NCBI GenBank assembly: GCA_914767715.1
Contig: OU612070.1
Location: forward strand, 20,076,025-20,140,024
Direction: 5' to 3'
Source: Membranipora membranacea
Lineage: Eukaryota; Bryozoa; Gymnolaemata; Cheilostomatida; Membraniporidae
Length of the DNA: 64,000 nt
Shown: piece by piece, positions 36,701 to 51,700 of the stretch
How the letters are laid out: each line of letters starts with the position of its first letter
Numbering within the stretch: the stretch's first letter is position 1
Notes under the pieces: generated by a model
The model's database searches: none
What the model was told of the DNA's origin: nothing
The model's input: only the letters and a program-made list of their open reading frames with translations
Made by a program: the position numbers and the translations under genes

Positions 36701-39700
36701 AACAAAGTGTAACATTGATTAGAAATGGTTGAATTTTTTGTAGGCGAGAAAGGTTGGACGGAGTGTTTTGTTGCCTCTAATGCCGGATATTGCAGGTTTC
36801 TAAATAAAAAAAATTGTAGTAGGATACTAGTCACTGGGTTACGGTCTTCCGCTGTAGCTAGGCATGGAGAAAATTTGCTGGTAAGCAAGACTCCAATCTG
36901 GATGCATGATGATGGAGTATTAACTTTAGTTTGTTGTTCATACTGACTACATTAGATCATCGGCAATTTCAGCCTTTTCCCCATAACCTTGATCTGTGAA
37001 TATGGCAGTCATATTGCATACTGATCTTTAGTTAGAATTTGAACATTAGCATAGTTTCAAAAACTACTAATTTGCACCCATATTGTTCCCTAATTTCAAC
37101 CATTTGAGTAGCCGTGAATAATTGCATGCTGTTGGGAATATATACATAAAGTTCTATCGATTTGTTACAGTGTTGTCATGCTAGACCTGATCTAGTCGCA
37201 ACTGTAAATTGTAATATTAGCTGTATATTACTTTATTCTGTTCACATATATATCTTTTTAGCTTAAACACAATAGTGGAAGTGGATTCTGCTTGGTTGCT
37301 GAGCTTCCTATACTGGTAACACATTTAAACTGTACTCAGAACTCATCATACTGCAGAAAGCCACGTGAGTTTATAATGATTCAAGTTATCTCACTTTACT
37401 TTTGAGTATGAGTATGCATTAATCACTAGACTGACATCGAGATTACGCTTTCAACATGTGTATCTCTGTTCGTTAGAGTCAATTTCGTAGCAGTACCTAA
37501 CATGTACCCTCTGATCGTCACACCTAATTCCTTGTGATGGTACTCTTACTAAATGAATTGATTCACTCTCTATGGATCAGAGATATACATGCAATAGTAT
37601 ATCACCTGATCAGTGTGATAAATCACTGCGTGGTTGCATGTACTACAAGTCCTCATTCGCAACACATTGGTGACTACAGGTAGGCTTAAACTTTCTACAT
37701 TGTGATATGAAACTTGCTTTTCATTATTATTTGAGGGAACGACTCTTATTCTGTGTAGCATTATTTTGTTTATTTGCGTGCATCTAGAGGCAACCATATG
37801 TTGCAGACCAGTGTTTAATTTTATTTTATGTATTCCTTATATGTCTGTATTTTCCGGAACCACTGTCAACTTGTCTCTGTTAGTCATCTGTGGAACCCTC
37901 TAGCTAATTCGTATGTCATGCAGGCTGATTACCTTTGTTTATTTGCAGCCGTGAGACCAAACAATGTTGTCAATGCTACGGGCTTCATAAATGGATATAA
38001 TGTAACAGTGAACTGGTCCTCACCCATACCAACTGAAACTGAGGCTGTATCTGCTTACATCATAAGATGGGGATTTCCCGTAGACAATAATGGAGAACAA
38101 GGTATGATTATGTCTAATTTACAAGGTCTTAAAAATAATCAAATCTCTTATTATTCTATTGTTGTTATACTAATTTATTCACAGTTATTGGCTAAAGTCA
38201 GTAGTTGGAACTAGCATGAAATATTTTAAATTGGGTTCATCAGAATACTTAAAGTGTTTGTTACACAGCACAACAACTGTAACAATATGTATGTTCCAAC
38301 AAAGCTTTGTTTGGCTTAGGAAAAGCATCCCTGCCAAACTAGAGTTGTCTTCACATAGTCAGGAAGAATAAAACTCTCAACTTTCACTCAGAGCTTCATC
38401 TATTACTCTCCCTGCTCTCAACAGGGAGTTTGGGCCATAACTCCCTGCTGTCTGTTAGTTTGCAAGAACCATTTTTTGCCTGATTTTAGACTTTCCACTG
38501 GAAACGACTCGTGGTGTAGGACACATAGATGCAGAAGAAAACATAACTAGAATTCAGTATGCTTTCTCTCTGAACCATGAGGATCTACAAGAGCTTAGAA
38601 ATCTATCATGTGAGATGGCAGTTCAGGTAAAATGTGATAACATATATGATAAAATGTATTATATTTATAATATATATAATAAAAGTAATACATATATATG
38701 CATAATGCTCTGATGTTAATGGGATGAGTGTATTTAAGTGATTGACTTTTGTCAGTTAAGATCGATGTATACATGCACCTAGGACTTATCTAAACAGATA
38801 GCATTATTTTCTTGCCTTGCCCTAAATGGAGGTTTTTTTCTAACCAAATTTGGATTAGAGATGAGGCAACCGGCTTTGATCAATGTATTTGTTTTCAAGA
38901 AACCACTAGGACCCCCGTGTCTCCTCCTCAAGCCTCGGCTGTTTTATTTATTATTGTTTGGTTATTTAGATTGTGGCTCTGGATGAGAAGGCATCACAGG
39001 AGTTGATAAAACTTGACTCGCTAACCCACAACACAAGCTCACATAGTTATATCGATCTGCTCGATGACTTATTTTATCTCAAAAGGATCGACATAACGAT
39101 CCCGCTTAGCGATGAGCTAGGTATGTATTCTTATTGCCATTTTTGTAGAGTTGAATCCGGTTTGCCTCCATTTGAGTTGCTTTTTATTCTCTGATAAACC
39201 TAGAAAAGGCGTTGTGCAAACCAGAACCATGTAACTTTTGTCAGTAGTTGGGGGAGCAACTCCATAACAGACAATTTTGAACAAACTTTCTGATCTCATC
39301 TTATCTATACAACATTCAAATTCAGGTTGCTAAAGGTTGGCATTGTAAACATTTTGTTCATTCATTATAATTTTGAAGTCCTAGGCTAGAATTCAATCCA
39401 TCATCTGATCTGATTTTAGCCAAATGTATTGGATAGGGAACAGTTTACACTACCATGTAAGATATCACCTCGTAAAAATTTCTATTTATTTATGTGGTTC
39501 AGAAGATACAGGGATTAGAGAGAGTGCCAGCTGGAATGAAGATGATGTGAAATTCTTAACTGCTGACAAAAAAAGAAGGCAAGGTAAGTTTTCTGCTTCC
39601 CCCCCCCCTCTCTTTAAAATTAATTATAGGATGTGATACATTTGATAACATCTTCCTGGCCTGAAGATTTGCAATGAGACCTATCTCTCGTAAACAGACT

Positions 39701-42700
39701 ACAAAAACTATGACAAATATTTTGGATCAAACCTTTCCTACCGAGTCATACAAATATTCAGAATTTTATTGGATCATGGTGGCTCTACCCTTGCCAAAAT
39801 ATAAAATAGTAACTGCTATGTTCCGTTGTATTTTGTTCAATCTAGCATATAGTTAGCACATAGACCAGCCCCCCTGCATAAACTAAACGATTTAGTCTAT
39901 GCGTTAGCCTCATAACAACGAACCGTCCCACTTATGTCTGATTTTATATTGTATTGAGGCATCTATCTGTTTACAGATGAGAAGTCTGTATGGGCGATTG
40001 CTATCCCCGCTGCCGTAGTATTTGTAGTAGTCAGCGCTATCTGTCTAGCTCTGCTTTACCGTCACAAGACCAACAGTAACTTCAAGCTAAAAAAGAAAAA
40101 GTCTAAAACGCTGTCAATGCTACAGATGAACCCATTATACCGTACTATCTATATGAACACGTGAGTGAGGGTGTGGCCTGTTAGGAAGTTGTATCACATG
40201 TTATAAATAATGATATGAAATTTATTTGCTATTCAAGGCCCTTTTGGGGAAAACGAGAATAATATGCTTACAGTATGTGGAATAAGATATGTTGCATCTA
40301 TTTAGAGCATCCCTGTTCAAGGTAGGAGTGGGCAACTAGGGTTAAATATGAAGAGCTCACCTCCATTAACAGCATGTGTTGTGACCAGGCAGGATTTGGA
40401 CATGCAACTCTCTGATTGAGAAGTATGTGTCCTAACCCCACATAGCTAAAAAGAGCTGTTCCATTACGCTATTTCACAGCTTTTTGCAATTTTTGCACCA
40501 GGCATCATAGCACTGCTGGTATATTTCATGAAGCAGTTTACGAGAAGAAAAGATTTTTACTTTTCTTGTATCTAATTTCTTTAGGGTATAGATAACATTG
40601 CAATGCTGACTTAGTTCACTACTTAGTGTATAGTTTAACAGCCAAGACAGGTGGGATGGATGAGTGTGCTTTATTCTGGTAGCTGATCACCGATGGAAAG
40701 AATTTTTTAGGCTTGATCAAACTAATTTTATTCAATACCAATTGTTTCTCAATGTCCGTATTCTCAAATAGCTCTTCTTCTTTTTAACACTTTTATTGGC
40801 ATTCTATTTCATTCCAGTAGCAGAATGTTTTCCGAATAGTGCCGAAAACAAAAGAGAAAAAGGAGAAAAGAAAGCTTGAGAATGAACATAAGTTGAAATG
40901 AAGAGAGATTGTTTGCATTACTATGAGAGATAATATATCTTTTTGGAAAAAAAAAAAAATTTTGCCTTATTTATAGAGAAGAAGCCTCTAGGTGGGAGAT
41001 AGAGCCAGATGATCTTCTGTGGCACGAGCAGATCGGTACCGGAGCGTTCGGCTCTGTATATAAATGTACACTACAGAACAATAAATCACAACCTACAATC
41101 GTCGCCACTAAAACAGTCACTGGTATGATAACTCCTTGTTTGTATCTTGGAATTTAAATTTAAAATCGCCGATTCTTAACAAACGTCCCAATTGCTAAGC
41201 TATTAGCACTGAAATTTAAACAAATATCAAAATGTAAAGTAAGTTCTGAGCTCTGATTCAAACTTAATGGTACTTCATACAAGGATCCAGTGGATGTCAA
41301 GATCGTCAACACTAAATTGTTAAAAAATCAAATTTGTTAATTCAGTGCTATCTCATGCCTATTTAGAACAGAGCCCACCATATTTTGAACACGTTTTTGT
41401 CTGAAAATAACTAAACTAAGAAAAAAATCGGTTACTGATCAATGAACTTGATAATGAGCTGATGTAATGAAAATTTGTCATTGTACATTTTCAAACTTGG
41501 TGAAATAATAAACTCACCACCATGCTTCCCTAATGGTTTAATGGCACATTTCTGTGTCTCCCTCTCACTTACATTGTAAACAATCATTGACTTGATATTA
41601 CAAGCGACTTTGGCAATTAGTCTGTACGAAATGCTTGTTCAACCTAATATGCACTTATTCTTGAAAAGTTTCCATGCCTTTTGACTTCCTGTAAAAATTG
41701 AAACAGGCATTCCAATGTCATAATTTTTAATATTAAATTTTGCAGAATGTACCATTAATGATTCATGATTGTCTGTTGAGGAAAGTTCCCACGACCACCA
41801 GATATTGCCCAGTGAGAAAATTATTAAACATAAATCACCATTCTCTTGTTTTTCGGATAATTTTGACAATAATTGTACCTACACAGACATAGTATCATCA
41901 CAGATCAAAGCTTTACTCAATAAGAGAGACCAACTGCCTCTTCAGATAAACATCTTGTGGTAACTGTAATATGTCGCCCTGTGCTGTTGTGTGACATTGC
42001 TGAAGATCGGTTGGTTGGTTTATTTTGTCACAAACATTAAGTATGCTGCAAGATTTGGATAGATTTCATCTAAAACACTCCCAATATTACATGCACATAC
42101 TTACGACATAGACTTGTAGTTAACCGCAAGGCTGGGGATCGTCGCGCAGTAATGGTCAAACTACCAAATTGTTTAATCGTCAGTGTTTGTCATGGTTGTG
42201 AAAATTGCTAACATTAGCCACATTTATTCTCCCATATCTTGGTCGTGCCTTTCTGTCGTTTGACGTCAATTGAGATATTAGCCATAAGTTTTTTGGTAAT
42301 TCTGAGGGGCGTGCCAAAAAATTACTGGCACTAGAATCTAGAGACACCAGGTGGTCTTGGGATAAGTTTATTAGGATGATGAGCTTTGCTGCCAGCTTAG
42401 AGTATTGGCTTGCATGTGAGATCTTATCTCGATCACTCACACAGCTGTTAGCGTCAGATAGAAACGTTAGATCAAGACTCTAGTTTAATACTAAGGCTAA
42501 TAAAACCCTACATCACTTTTACAGAGAGAGATATCGATCTTTATCTGATTCAAGTCATATACATGTGATGAACAAGGGCATTATATCATAAAAAATGGTT
42601 ACAGTAAATCTTCAGTCCTAACAATAATAATATAATTTATGCTTGTTGACACTGTGACGAATGATTCAGCATTATATAGAGAATTTGATGAAGCCTCGTT

Positions 42701-45700
42701 AACCTACAAGCCTACATGGAATTAGGCTAAGGAAAGTGAACTTTGCTGACCTTTGAATGAGACAATTTCCTTTATTTTCCAGGTTATACTGTACATTTTG
42801 CTGTTGGCTATGAGTCACACCTTTAGATATTAAATGTTTGCGGCTTTTCCATTCTTTTTTCTTTTAATATTCAATAATTTGAGAGTCTATAAATGTTTCC
42901 TGATAAAAATCTCCGAGCCATAAATGACTCATGATTTGGTCCTCACATCACTGGCTGGATTAAGGGTGTTATGAAAACATGATTATCGTGGGATAGCGAG
43001 AGAGAAAGTGTAAAATGTCCCTCTCTTATTGTCCTTTAATGTATGTTAATGAGGAAATCACAATGGTGGAATGGTCTTAAATGTTAGATATTGCCATTAA
43101 AACGGTGATTAAATTGTAGTGGAAAACATTCCATCTAGGAGACATTAATTGCTGTCACGAGATGATTAATACTATGTGAAAATGTTAGAACATTAGTTCT
43201 CCATTGAAGCTTGTTGTTAACAATGAATGATAGATGTTACCCTTCACCGTCAATACTGATGATACTTTGATTTCCGTCCTATTCTCACTGCTCCAATTCT
43301 GGCAATCTCATTTTAATGTGTGCACAAAAATGTACGTTGATGTTTGCAAATGCCAAATTCATAGATATGTAGTTCAAATTGTAAATAAACAGAAAAAGTG
43401 AACGTGCCTATATTTTTACTTACAGCCGACAGCGACGCTTTAGCACGTCAGCAGTTTATACAGGAGATAATAGTTATGAAGCAGTTACAGAGACACGATC
43501 ATATCTTACAGGTGATTGGCTGTATTACGTCATGTGACCCGGTGTGTCTGGTCATGGAGTACGCTGAGAACGGTGACCTCTTGACCTTCCTACAGTCTCA
43601 GAGAATTCTCCGTCTGCCAGTGAGTTGTATTCCTGTTACACTGAGCACCTGCACGTGGCCAATAAAGATTGGGGGGGGGGGGGGGCAGCCTTGCACTCAG
43701 ATTTCTTATTTGTGTTACTCTTATTAGATTGAGCAGCTACTGGTGGTCTGTATATATATATATATATATGTATAGAAGGGGGGGAGGGTGGAGGGATCAT
43801 TTACAATCAGATTGATGTCACACTATTACATCTTTACTCTTATTTAGTGTGGCATCATTTTCTAACCCCACAGAATCTCACAAATATCTGTCGATGGGTT
43901 TTACTCCCTTTAGATTTGAAGTTCGAAGGTCGTTTATGGCCACTTCAAAATATGTATCCTAATTACTAGGTTAATTGTATTGAAATGTATTGAAAGGCAA
44001 AAAAAAACTTAGTTAAATAAAGATTGGACAGCTACTGATTGTCAGTAAAGACCCGGATTGAGGTCACAGCTTTCACATTTTTCATCTTTCTTAATCTTAT
44101 GCCATTGCCAGAACAAAGTCTACTCCAAATACCTTAAACATGCTTTTGGATGACCTGCAAATTGGTGACTAATTAAAACCTCATTAGTAAATCATATTAA
44201 AAAATAGAAATAATGATGATACAGTGCATTGACTGCAATAATAACAAACTTGCGAAGCAACAATGCTGACCAACTTTCTTCAATGGTTTTTTTGCAGACG
44301 CTATGAGAAGAATAATGGAATTTTAGAAAAGAATATAAATACGTGTTGGTCAATCTTGTATAACTGATGCCAGACTAACATGACCATGCACTATCAGTCA
44401 ATGCCTTGTCTCAGATGACAGCACACACCCAATTTATGTATGAGTCAAATATTTTGCACAATACTTTGCTGGCTAAGCAAGTACAATACATAAAAATGTT
44501 ATTTAGTCCAAATATAGAAAAGTGTTACGGAGCTAATTATGATAGTGATGTTTTATAACTTGCTGGGTTGACGCGGTATGAAACGGTATGGGAGGGATGG
44601 TTCAATACATACTCATATTTTTAATTTATGGTTTGTTTTGGCACTGAATCTGGTAGTATTAGGTTTTTCTTCCAGGTGGTTATTTCAAAAAGCTGCCAAT
44701 TTTCTGCTCCGTTGTCCATGACTTCTAAGATCACGTAATATGACTAAACGTTTCTACTGTAGTAAAATGCCTTCCCTTGCACTATCTGTGATAAATTTCA
44801 AAGGAGCCAGTTACTTTAGTAAATATTTTGATTGTATAGTTGTTAAATACTCGGTCAACCTACAGCTGTAGCAAAGATATCAAATGTTTCTGCTATGGTA
44901 AAATTCCATCCTTCAGCATTATGTGTGGTGAATTTCAATTCGAACTTTCTAAGGAGCCACTGTCAAAAGTGAAAATTTTGGTTGAATGGTTTGTAAAAAC
45001 TCGGTCAACCTACAGCTGTCACAAAGATACTAAATGGCAAAACTGGATTTGGGAGTATTTGGGAAGCAAAGACAAAGATATCAGATATTTTGATTAATAG
45101 AGATATCCCACTGGGTCGATTATTTCTGTTGTGAGGACAAGGAAAGTTATGTATGTTATATTATAGGAAAACATTTCAAGTTTGTGTAGAATTTAGCTCT
45201 TCATTAGCGTACAAAGGCCAGGCTTTGTGTCAAAGCCAGTCCCGAAATTATTTGAATTTTACGGAGACGGCTTCATCTTGGCACAGTGAGTCATTACAGT
45301 GCCTTAATGATTTTTCATTGATGTTGTGCTATAAAAAGTTTGATTCAAAGTCCATGATTATTCTGAATTAAAATTCTATTTGATTACATCTTTCACCATT
45401 CATTAATTTTACGGTTATAATGGGCTATTATTGTCCTTGCTTTTGTCCTCCCAGCGGATGTGATGTTTTCTTTGACAATAAGCTGGATAGTTCATGATAG
45501 TTTTATCAATTTATAATCTTTGGTTTTATGAATCTATTGTGTTACATGCAGGTCATTGATTTCCATCTAAAATCTTACAAGTTTAACTGATGATGATATT
45601 TGACAAGATTGTTGGGCCAATGAAGAAAGTTTACTGATTGTGGCTACACCATTGAACTCCATACGGATCTAATTCAGTGGGCCACACTACACACAAAAAG

Positions 45701-48700
45701 AGATCATTTTCTCGATATGACGTCTTTTCATTGAAGGACAGGAAGAAAAACAACACATGTTGTTTGATCAATTATGTGAGATTTTTTTTACATGTTAGAG
45801 AAGCTTTCTACCATTAATTAGATATGATTGGAATGGGAAAACCACAGTTAATAAGCTTCCATCAATTAAAAATTCAAAACATGTTATTAAGGAAATATGA
45901 AAGTGAGAAATTTCATAATTTTAGTATCAAATCTGCTTTAATCGTGTCTGCTAAGGAAATGTAAACTCTCAGAAAATAGGCCGCTAATTATGGCAATGAT
46001 TTAATGATGTGATGTTTGAGCATCACATGATGTTCATATAATGTAAACAACTACTGTGATAAACACCTCAACCCCATCTATACACTTTGATTAAAGTACA
46101 TTATATACCCGTCTATTTTCAAATTATGTAAATGTTCTTTCCAAAGATATTTTCTGTGATACCTCATCATATGCTAATCTTCTGCATAAGAAAGTTTGCA
46201 GGATGATTATTATATCCTCCTTGAATGAAAGTTTGGAGGAAGGATTTTGGTTGTGAAAAATAATTACTACGGATTAATAGTGATTGCACCCACGTGTCTC
46301 AGTTCATTCAATTAGATATTTGTATATTTTTGCTGTTAAAAGTTCCAACTTGGTTTCCTTTCCTACGACTGTTTGTTTTTGGTGACTGTGTATGTTTGGT
46401 TTTTGTGGCTGGCCTAACTAATTGATAATTGATCCCATGATCCTGATGAATGAGTCTAAAATTATGATCTACGCACACACCGTCATAAATATTCATGAGG
46501 GATATTCATAGTTGGGAGTTGTATCCCCACGACAAAATTTGACCAGAACATTTAGGGTTTTTAAATGAGATAATATCGTTTGACGTAATGGCGTTAGTGT
46601 TTTTGTAGGATTATGTTAACCATGACGTGTGTACTGCTAATGGTGTTACTGCAGCAGCTTACAGATTTATGGAGTTGAAGGACACGTTACTACGTATGGC
46701 TATTAATACAGCATCTGGCATGGTAAGCGGTACCAACCTTGCTGTTGTTAATCCGATAATAAGGCAGTTATTGATACTTCCTCTTGGCTAAGACCAATGT
46801 CAACTGGCAATAACCGATCAGTGCCTTGTTTATTTTTTGGCAGCCTGTTACGCACTGTAGAAGACATATATGACCTCACACTTCTATGGTGTATCACCCT
46901 CAGTAAGACAGTTTTAGCTTTTTTCCGTAAGAATTGCACATATCAACTGAAAACTACAAACCACACGTCCATTATGCTTTGTGCAATTGGTTGAGTGTGT
47001 GTTAGGAAAAAATAGAGGGGAGATGTTTGGAATTTAGCCAGATAATTTACTATTATTAAGAATATTCTTATATCCCATATTATACCCAGTTTTTGGTTTA
47101 ATGCACTTGTCAGTTTTCAGATAAATCACATTCACTCTGATTCAGAGAAAGAGGAAATTTAAGTTTTTAATTGTCAACTATGAATTCTGCCCTGCATCAC
47201 TCACAATAAAATGTCGAGCATATTTTCAAATATACAACCACGTGCACATTGCTGCAGACACCTTGTGACTTCATTTATTACTGCAGCAGTTCCAGGTGTA
47301 GGTAAAATAAGATCTAATCTAGTCTTCAAGTGAAACCTTACAAGCTAATGTCACAGATAAAATCAAAATTTATAGCCTCTAAAATGGTGTGATGCACACA
47401 TAAAATCTTTAGATGCCTATTATGATTTCTTTAACACTTTAACAAGTGAGATTATGTATGAGGTTGTAGGGTGGCTGAGCTGTCTGCTCAACCCTTAATT
47501 GGAAAATCCAGACCATTCCCTGAATCATCTCAAAGGTGCGTGCGTCAAAGCGGCAATACCACAGAGCAGTAAAGTACTTTAATCTTTTTGCACATTTTCA
47601 TTTAAGCAAACAGTTACTGACCTCTCCCTTTAATTCTACATACTCTCACCTCAGCTAGCAAAAAGTTAATGGTAGCCAACATTAAGTCACACATCCCTTA
47701 ATTGGAAAAACCACCCTATTCTCTGATTCACATCTAAGAAGCGTGCGTCAAAGCTTCAATACCATAGAGCATACGTCTGAAAGAGCTAAACTTAATTCTA
47801 GTTTTTCACTTCTTCTACTGCGAGCTAAAATTAAGTCACCCCAAAACTAGCCAAACTAAACTCTAGCTAACATTTACATTTACGTTCACTTATTTAGGTA
47901 TTAAAATTCCTCCAAAACAAAAACAATGCTAAATTTTTTTTTCTACTTGATGTAAGTTTTTTGCTTGTAGGTTTTTACTCCTGAAAGTATTCAGAGGTTA
48001 TACATGCGTACATATTTTTATGTTTGTAGGAGTATATAAGTAGTAAAGGTTACATACACAGAGACTTGGCATCTAGAAATCTATTGTTAGATTCCAACTA
48101 CTCTGTCAAGATAGCTGACTTTGGTTTGGCTCGGTATATACATGATGATGATATATACATAGTGCAACACAATAAAAGGCTGCCAGTTAAGTGGATGAGT
48201 ATGGAAGCTCTGTCAGACGCTACGTTCTCCGTATCTAGTGATGTGTGGGTAGAGTATAGAGCTATGTCTCTGAAGATTTTTATTTAATAGTTGTAGAGGA
48301 TTAACATTATATAATAGAGTATATAATATCTCTATTGTCTGTGTAACGAAATATTCTGCAGAGACAGACTTTCTCTTTCTTGACCAGACCAGTAGCAAGA
48401 GATTGTCAGATAAGAAATTATGTGAAAATGTACATTGAGATCAAAAGTCTGGCGCTCCTTTGGAGTTATACAACAAACCACGTCTCTAAGATAACATTGG
48501 GCGTAAAGAATTTAAAATCCCATTTAACTGTACATCTACAATCTGTGGTTGAAAAATGACGTGTCCAGTAATGTTTATTACTGCAGGTGGGCCTTTGGAG
48601 TGGTATTATACGAGATGGTAACTCTTGGTGCTGCTCCTTATCCCTCCATCGACGCATTAGATGTGCTCGCTTATCTCCTATCAGAGAAGAGAATGGAGCG

Positions 48701-51700
48701 ACCTGACGGCTGTGATGACGCACTGTAAGTCTAAGTGTATCTACTATTGACGTATCGTCGGGAGATACGCTTCACCCCCCCCTCCTTCTCCCTCCCTTAG
48801 AGGAATATAAGTCTATCGCTGACGTATTGTCAAGGGATTAGCTTCACCCCTCCCTCTATCTCCCTCGCTACGGAGGATTATAAGTCTATGTGTATTTACC
48901 GCTGATGTATTTTAGGGGGATTAGGTTCACCTCCCTCTCCCTCCCTTAAGCTATGGAGGAATATAAGTGATATATGTGATTGTGTATCCATCGCTGACGT
49001 TTTTGGGGGGATTTGCACATCTTCCACCCTCCCTCTTAAATTACGAAGGAATGTCTGCCTGGGTGTCCAGGTAGTGGGTTTACAATTCTTCTGACAAAGA
49101 TTTGCGCATATTTTCGGAATAATAACCCAAATAGTTGGCAAATTTTTTTTGTACAGATTACGGAAACCAATGATCTGTCCCAAAACCGCTATATAGTTAA
49201 GGGCTTTCATGGGGCATATTACTCTATTGTTCATAATGATGGTAGAGCATTCTAATTTTCCAACAACAACAAAATTTCTGGAAACGTTCTTGAAACTGAT
49301 GATCTGTTGCTGAAAATTGGTTCGATCGGCCTCCATTTCCTTCTGGGTAGCTGACTTTAATAGGCTCAGTGTTTAGGTTGATGCCTTGCTTAGACAAATT
49401 GTTAGAACCTCCTCCTACCCAAGCTGAGTTTTGTGTGTCTAATCAGGTGGTAATATCACAAGTTATTAAACTGGAAGTGTAAAGACGGAATAGTGTCATT
49501 CCGATTCATATAAATTGTAATTAATTTGATTATCAGCTATTCTGATCAGCATGCAGAACGGCGATTACTAGCTTACTCTTCTTTTGTGATAAGAGGTGGT
49601 TTTATTGCTGTCAGGTGCTCCGGTGATTTTGCCCCTCTCTAGATCAAGATGACACCTGTTAAACGCTGTCAAGTATATAGTCGCATGTCATACAGAGTTT
49701 GGGTGGTCTGCATGTGTCACCATACCACATCTGACATTGGCCAACAAGTTACGTAGTTTGAAATTATCGTTGCCTCTCTGGAATGATGAAAATTATGTTA
49801 GAATTTCAGGAATGATGTTTTCCGGCTGTGTAAGAGGACTATAATTATGTGTTGTATATCACTTCATTTGTCAAATTTAGTTAGTCATTGGTGATAAATT
49901 AATGAGATTCAAGGATGACTTTACAACAGCAATATGAAACATTTACGATTATGGTGTAACTTTCAATCAATTTCCCATGTTAAAAGTATCAGGTATCTCA
50001 AGGCTTATCCATTCCAAGACAGTCCTATCTATAAGAGCTTAAATTGTTCATCAGGTGGCCTGCAAGTTATATGGTAATGTCTCATCAAATCTCTCAACAG
50101 TACTTTCTATACATTATATAATGAGAAGTTGTGTTACCTTTTAATCGAGACGTTGGTTAAAAAATCACTGCGAAATCTATCTCAAAGTCAGACAAAGTCA
50201 TTCAACAACATTATGTATTGTGAAAGGAAAGGAATTAAAAATTTCGTCTGGGAAGAAACGTGTCCTTGAACTCATGGAACAATGCACTTTCCTGATAGAG
50301 TTCGACTGAGTATTAACCGTGAAATCTCTCAACTGTAGTCACAATCAATTAAATGAATCAGATGATAAAATCGCTGGAGTTCACTTTCAATGAAGAAAAA
50401 GTTCACTCAGTGCACCAAACTCAATTTTCTACCCGTGTCTATTTATATTGAGACTTGGCAAAAGTTTTTGGCAGCTCGCTTATCTCGCACTTTCTTTCTG
50501 TATCGATGTTATGGCAGTAACAAAATTGTCATGTCCTGTTGTATCAGGCATAGATCAAGTTAAATCCAATTGCCTGCATTCCATTTGCCCCCTTCCACCA
50601 GTGACCAGTGGATCTGGAGCAACTCTGAATGCTGGCATATGACCAAACTAGGACTATATCAGTCCCGATGGCAGCGCATTCATGAAATCCTACACCAGTA
50701 TCCAATAATAATTTACACAGAATTGTCCTCTCTGCTCATTTACTGGAATATTGTTTTGACCCTGACACTTTCATGTGTATGTGTATCTAGTCGGCATTCA
50801 CGTATATCTATCAACAGCAGTATTCATTTTTATATATATATATATATACGCCAGCATTCATGTTATATACACATATATCACCTTGATACAGTGTAAGCTT
50901 TATAATTCAGAACTGCTGTCAATTCAGACAAGGAAAGTTGTTCCCTTCAGCCAGATCTCCATGCATTCTAATGTCACTTAATTCAGACACCACTTAATTA
51001 GGACAAATTTTTGTCGTCCCCAGGGGTTTGAATAAAATGAACTGCACTATATACACATATAACACCTTGATACTTTATGTCCCTCTTGTGTGAGCCTTTT
51101 TGTCCTGCACAAATTTTGCGTACTCGGCTACCAAACTCTAACAGGACCTCAGACAAAATATAAACAGTCTATCTATAGATAGATAGATAAGACTTGCTTT
51201 GCACTCAAGCTCTTTGAAACTTGAGTCGTGAAAAAAATCAAATTTCATATGACAAAGTTACACCTAGGTTACACAACATCACTCTATAGTGAATTAGATG
51301 TGATTAAAAGTCCTCCATCAAAGGCATCATAAATAAAACATGTTAATGAATCATTCAGAACATGAGAGATTCCCTCACATGCCACCCACTCTCTCATCTC
51401 CTGTCTGCGAGACCACCAGAGAGTATAGGAAACAAGAGATCAATAGGTTGACAGATTAAATCTAATCATATTTCATTGTCGTATCTGCTTATGAATTTTT
51501 ACTGCCAACTCATCTTATGTTGTGGGTAATCTCAATGTAATGAATACAGAGATATGTATGCCTCAAGGCTAGCCTGCCTAATTGACCCTCAAAAATCTTA
51601 ATATTTCACCACAAAAACATGATATTGGTTGAAATGTGATACTAATTATTTTCTCTCAAATGTCTCTAAGTATTTATTCTCATTAAAAAGTCAAAAATAA

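Noticed and set aside
48896-49336. 146-codon minus-strand open frame in the large receptor kinase intron
   Set aside because: It runs across the donor-derived minisatellite, has no recognisable motif and no sign of splice or promoter context.
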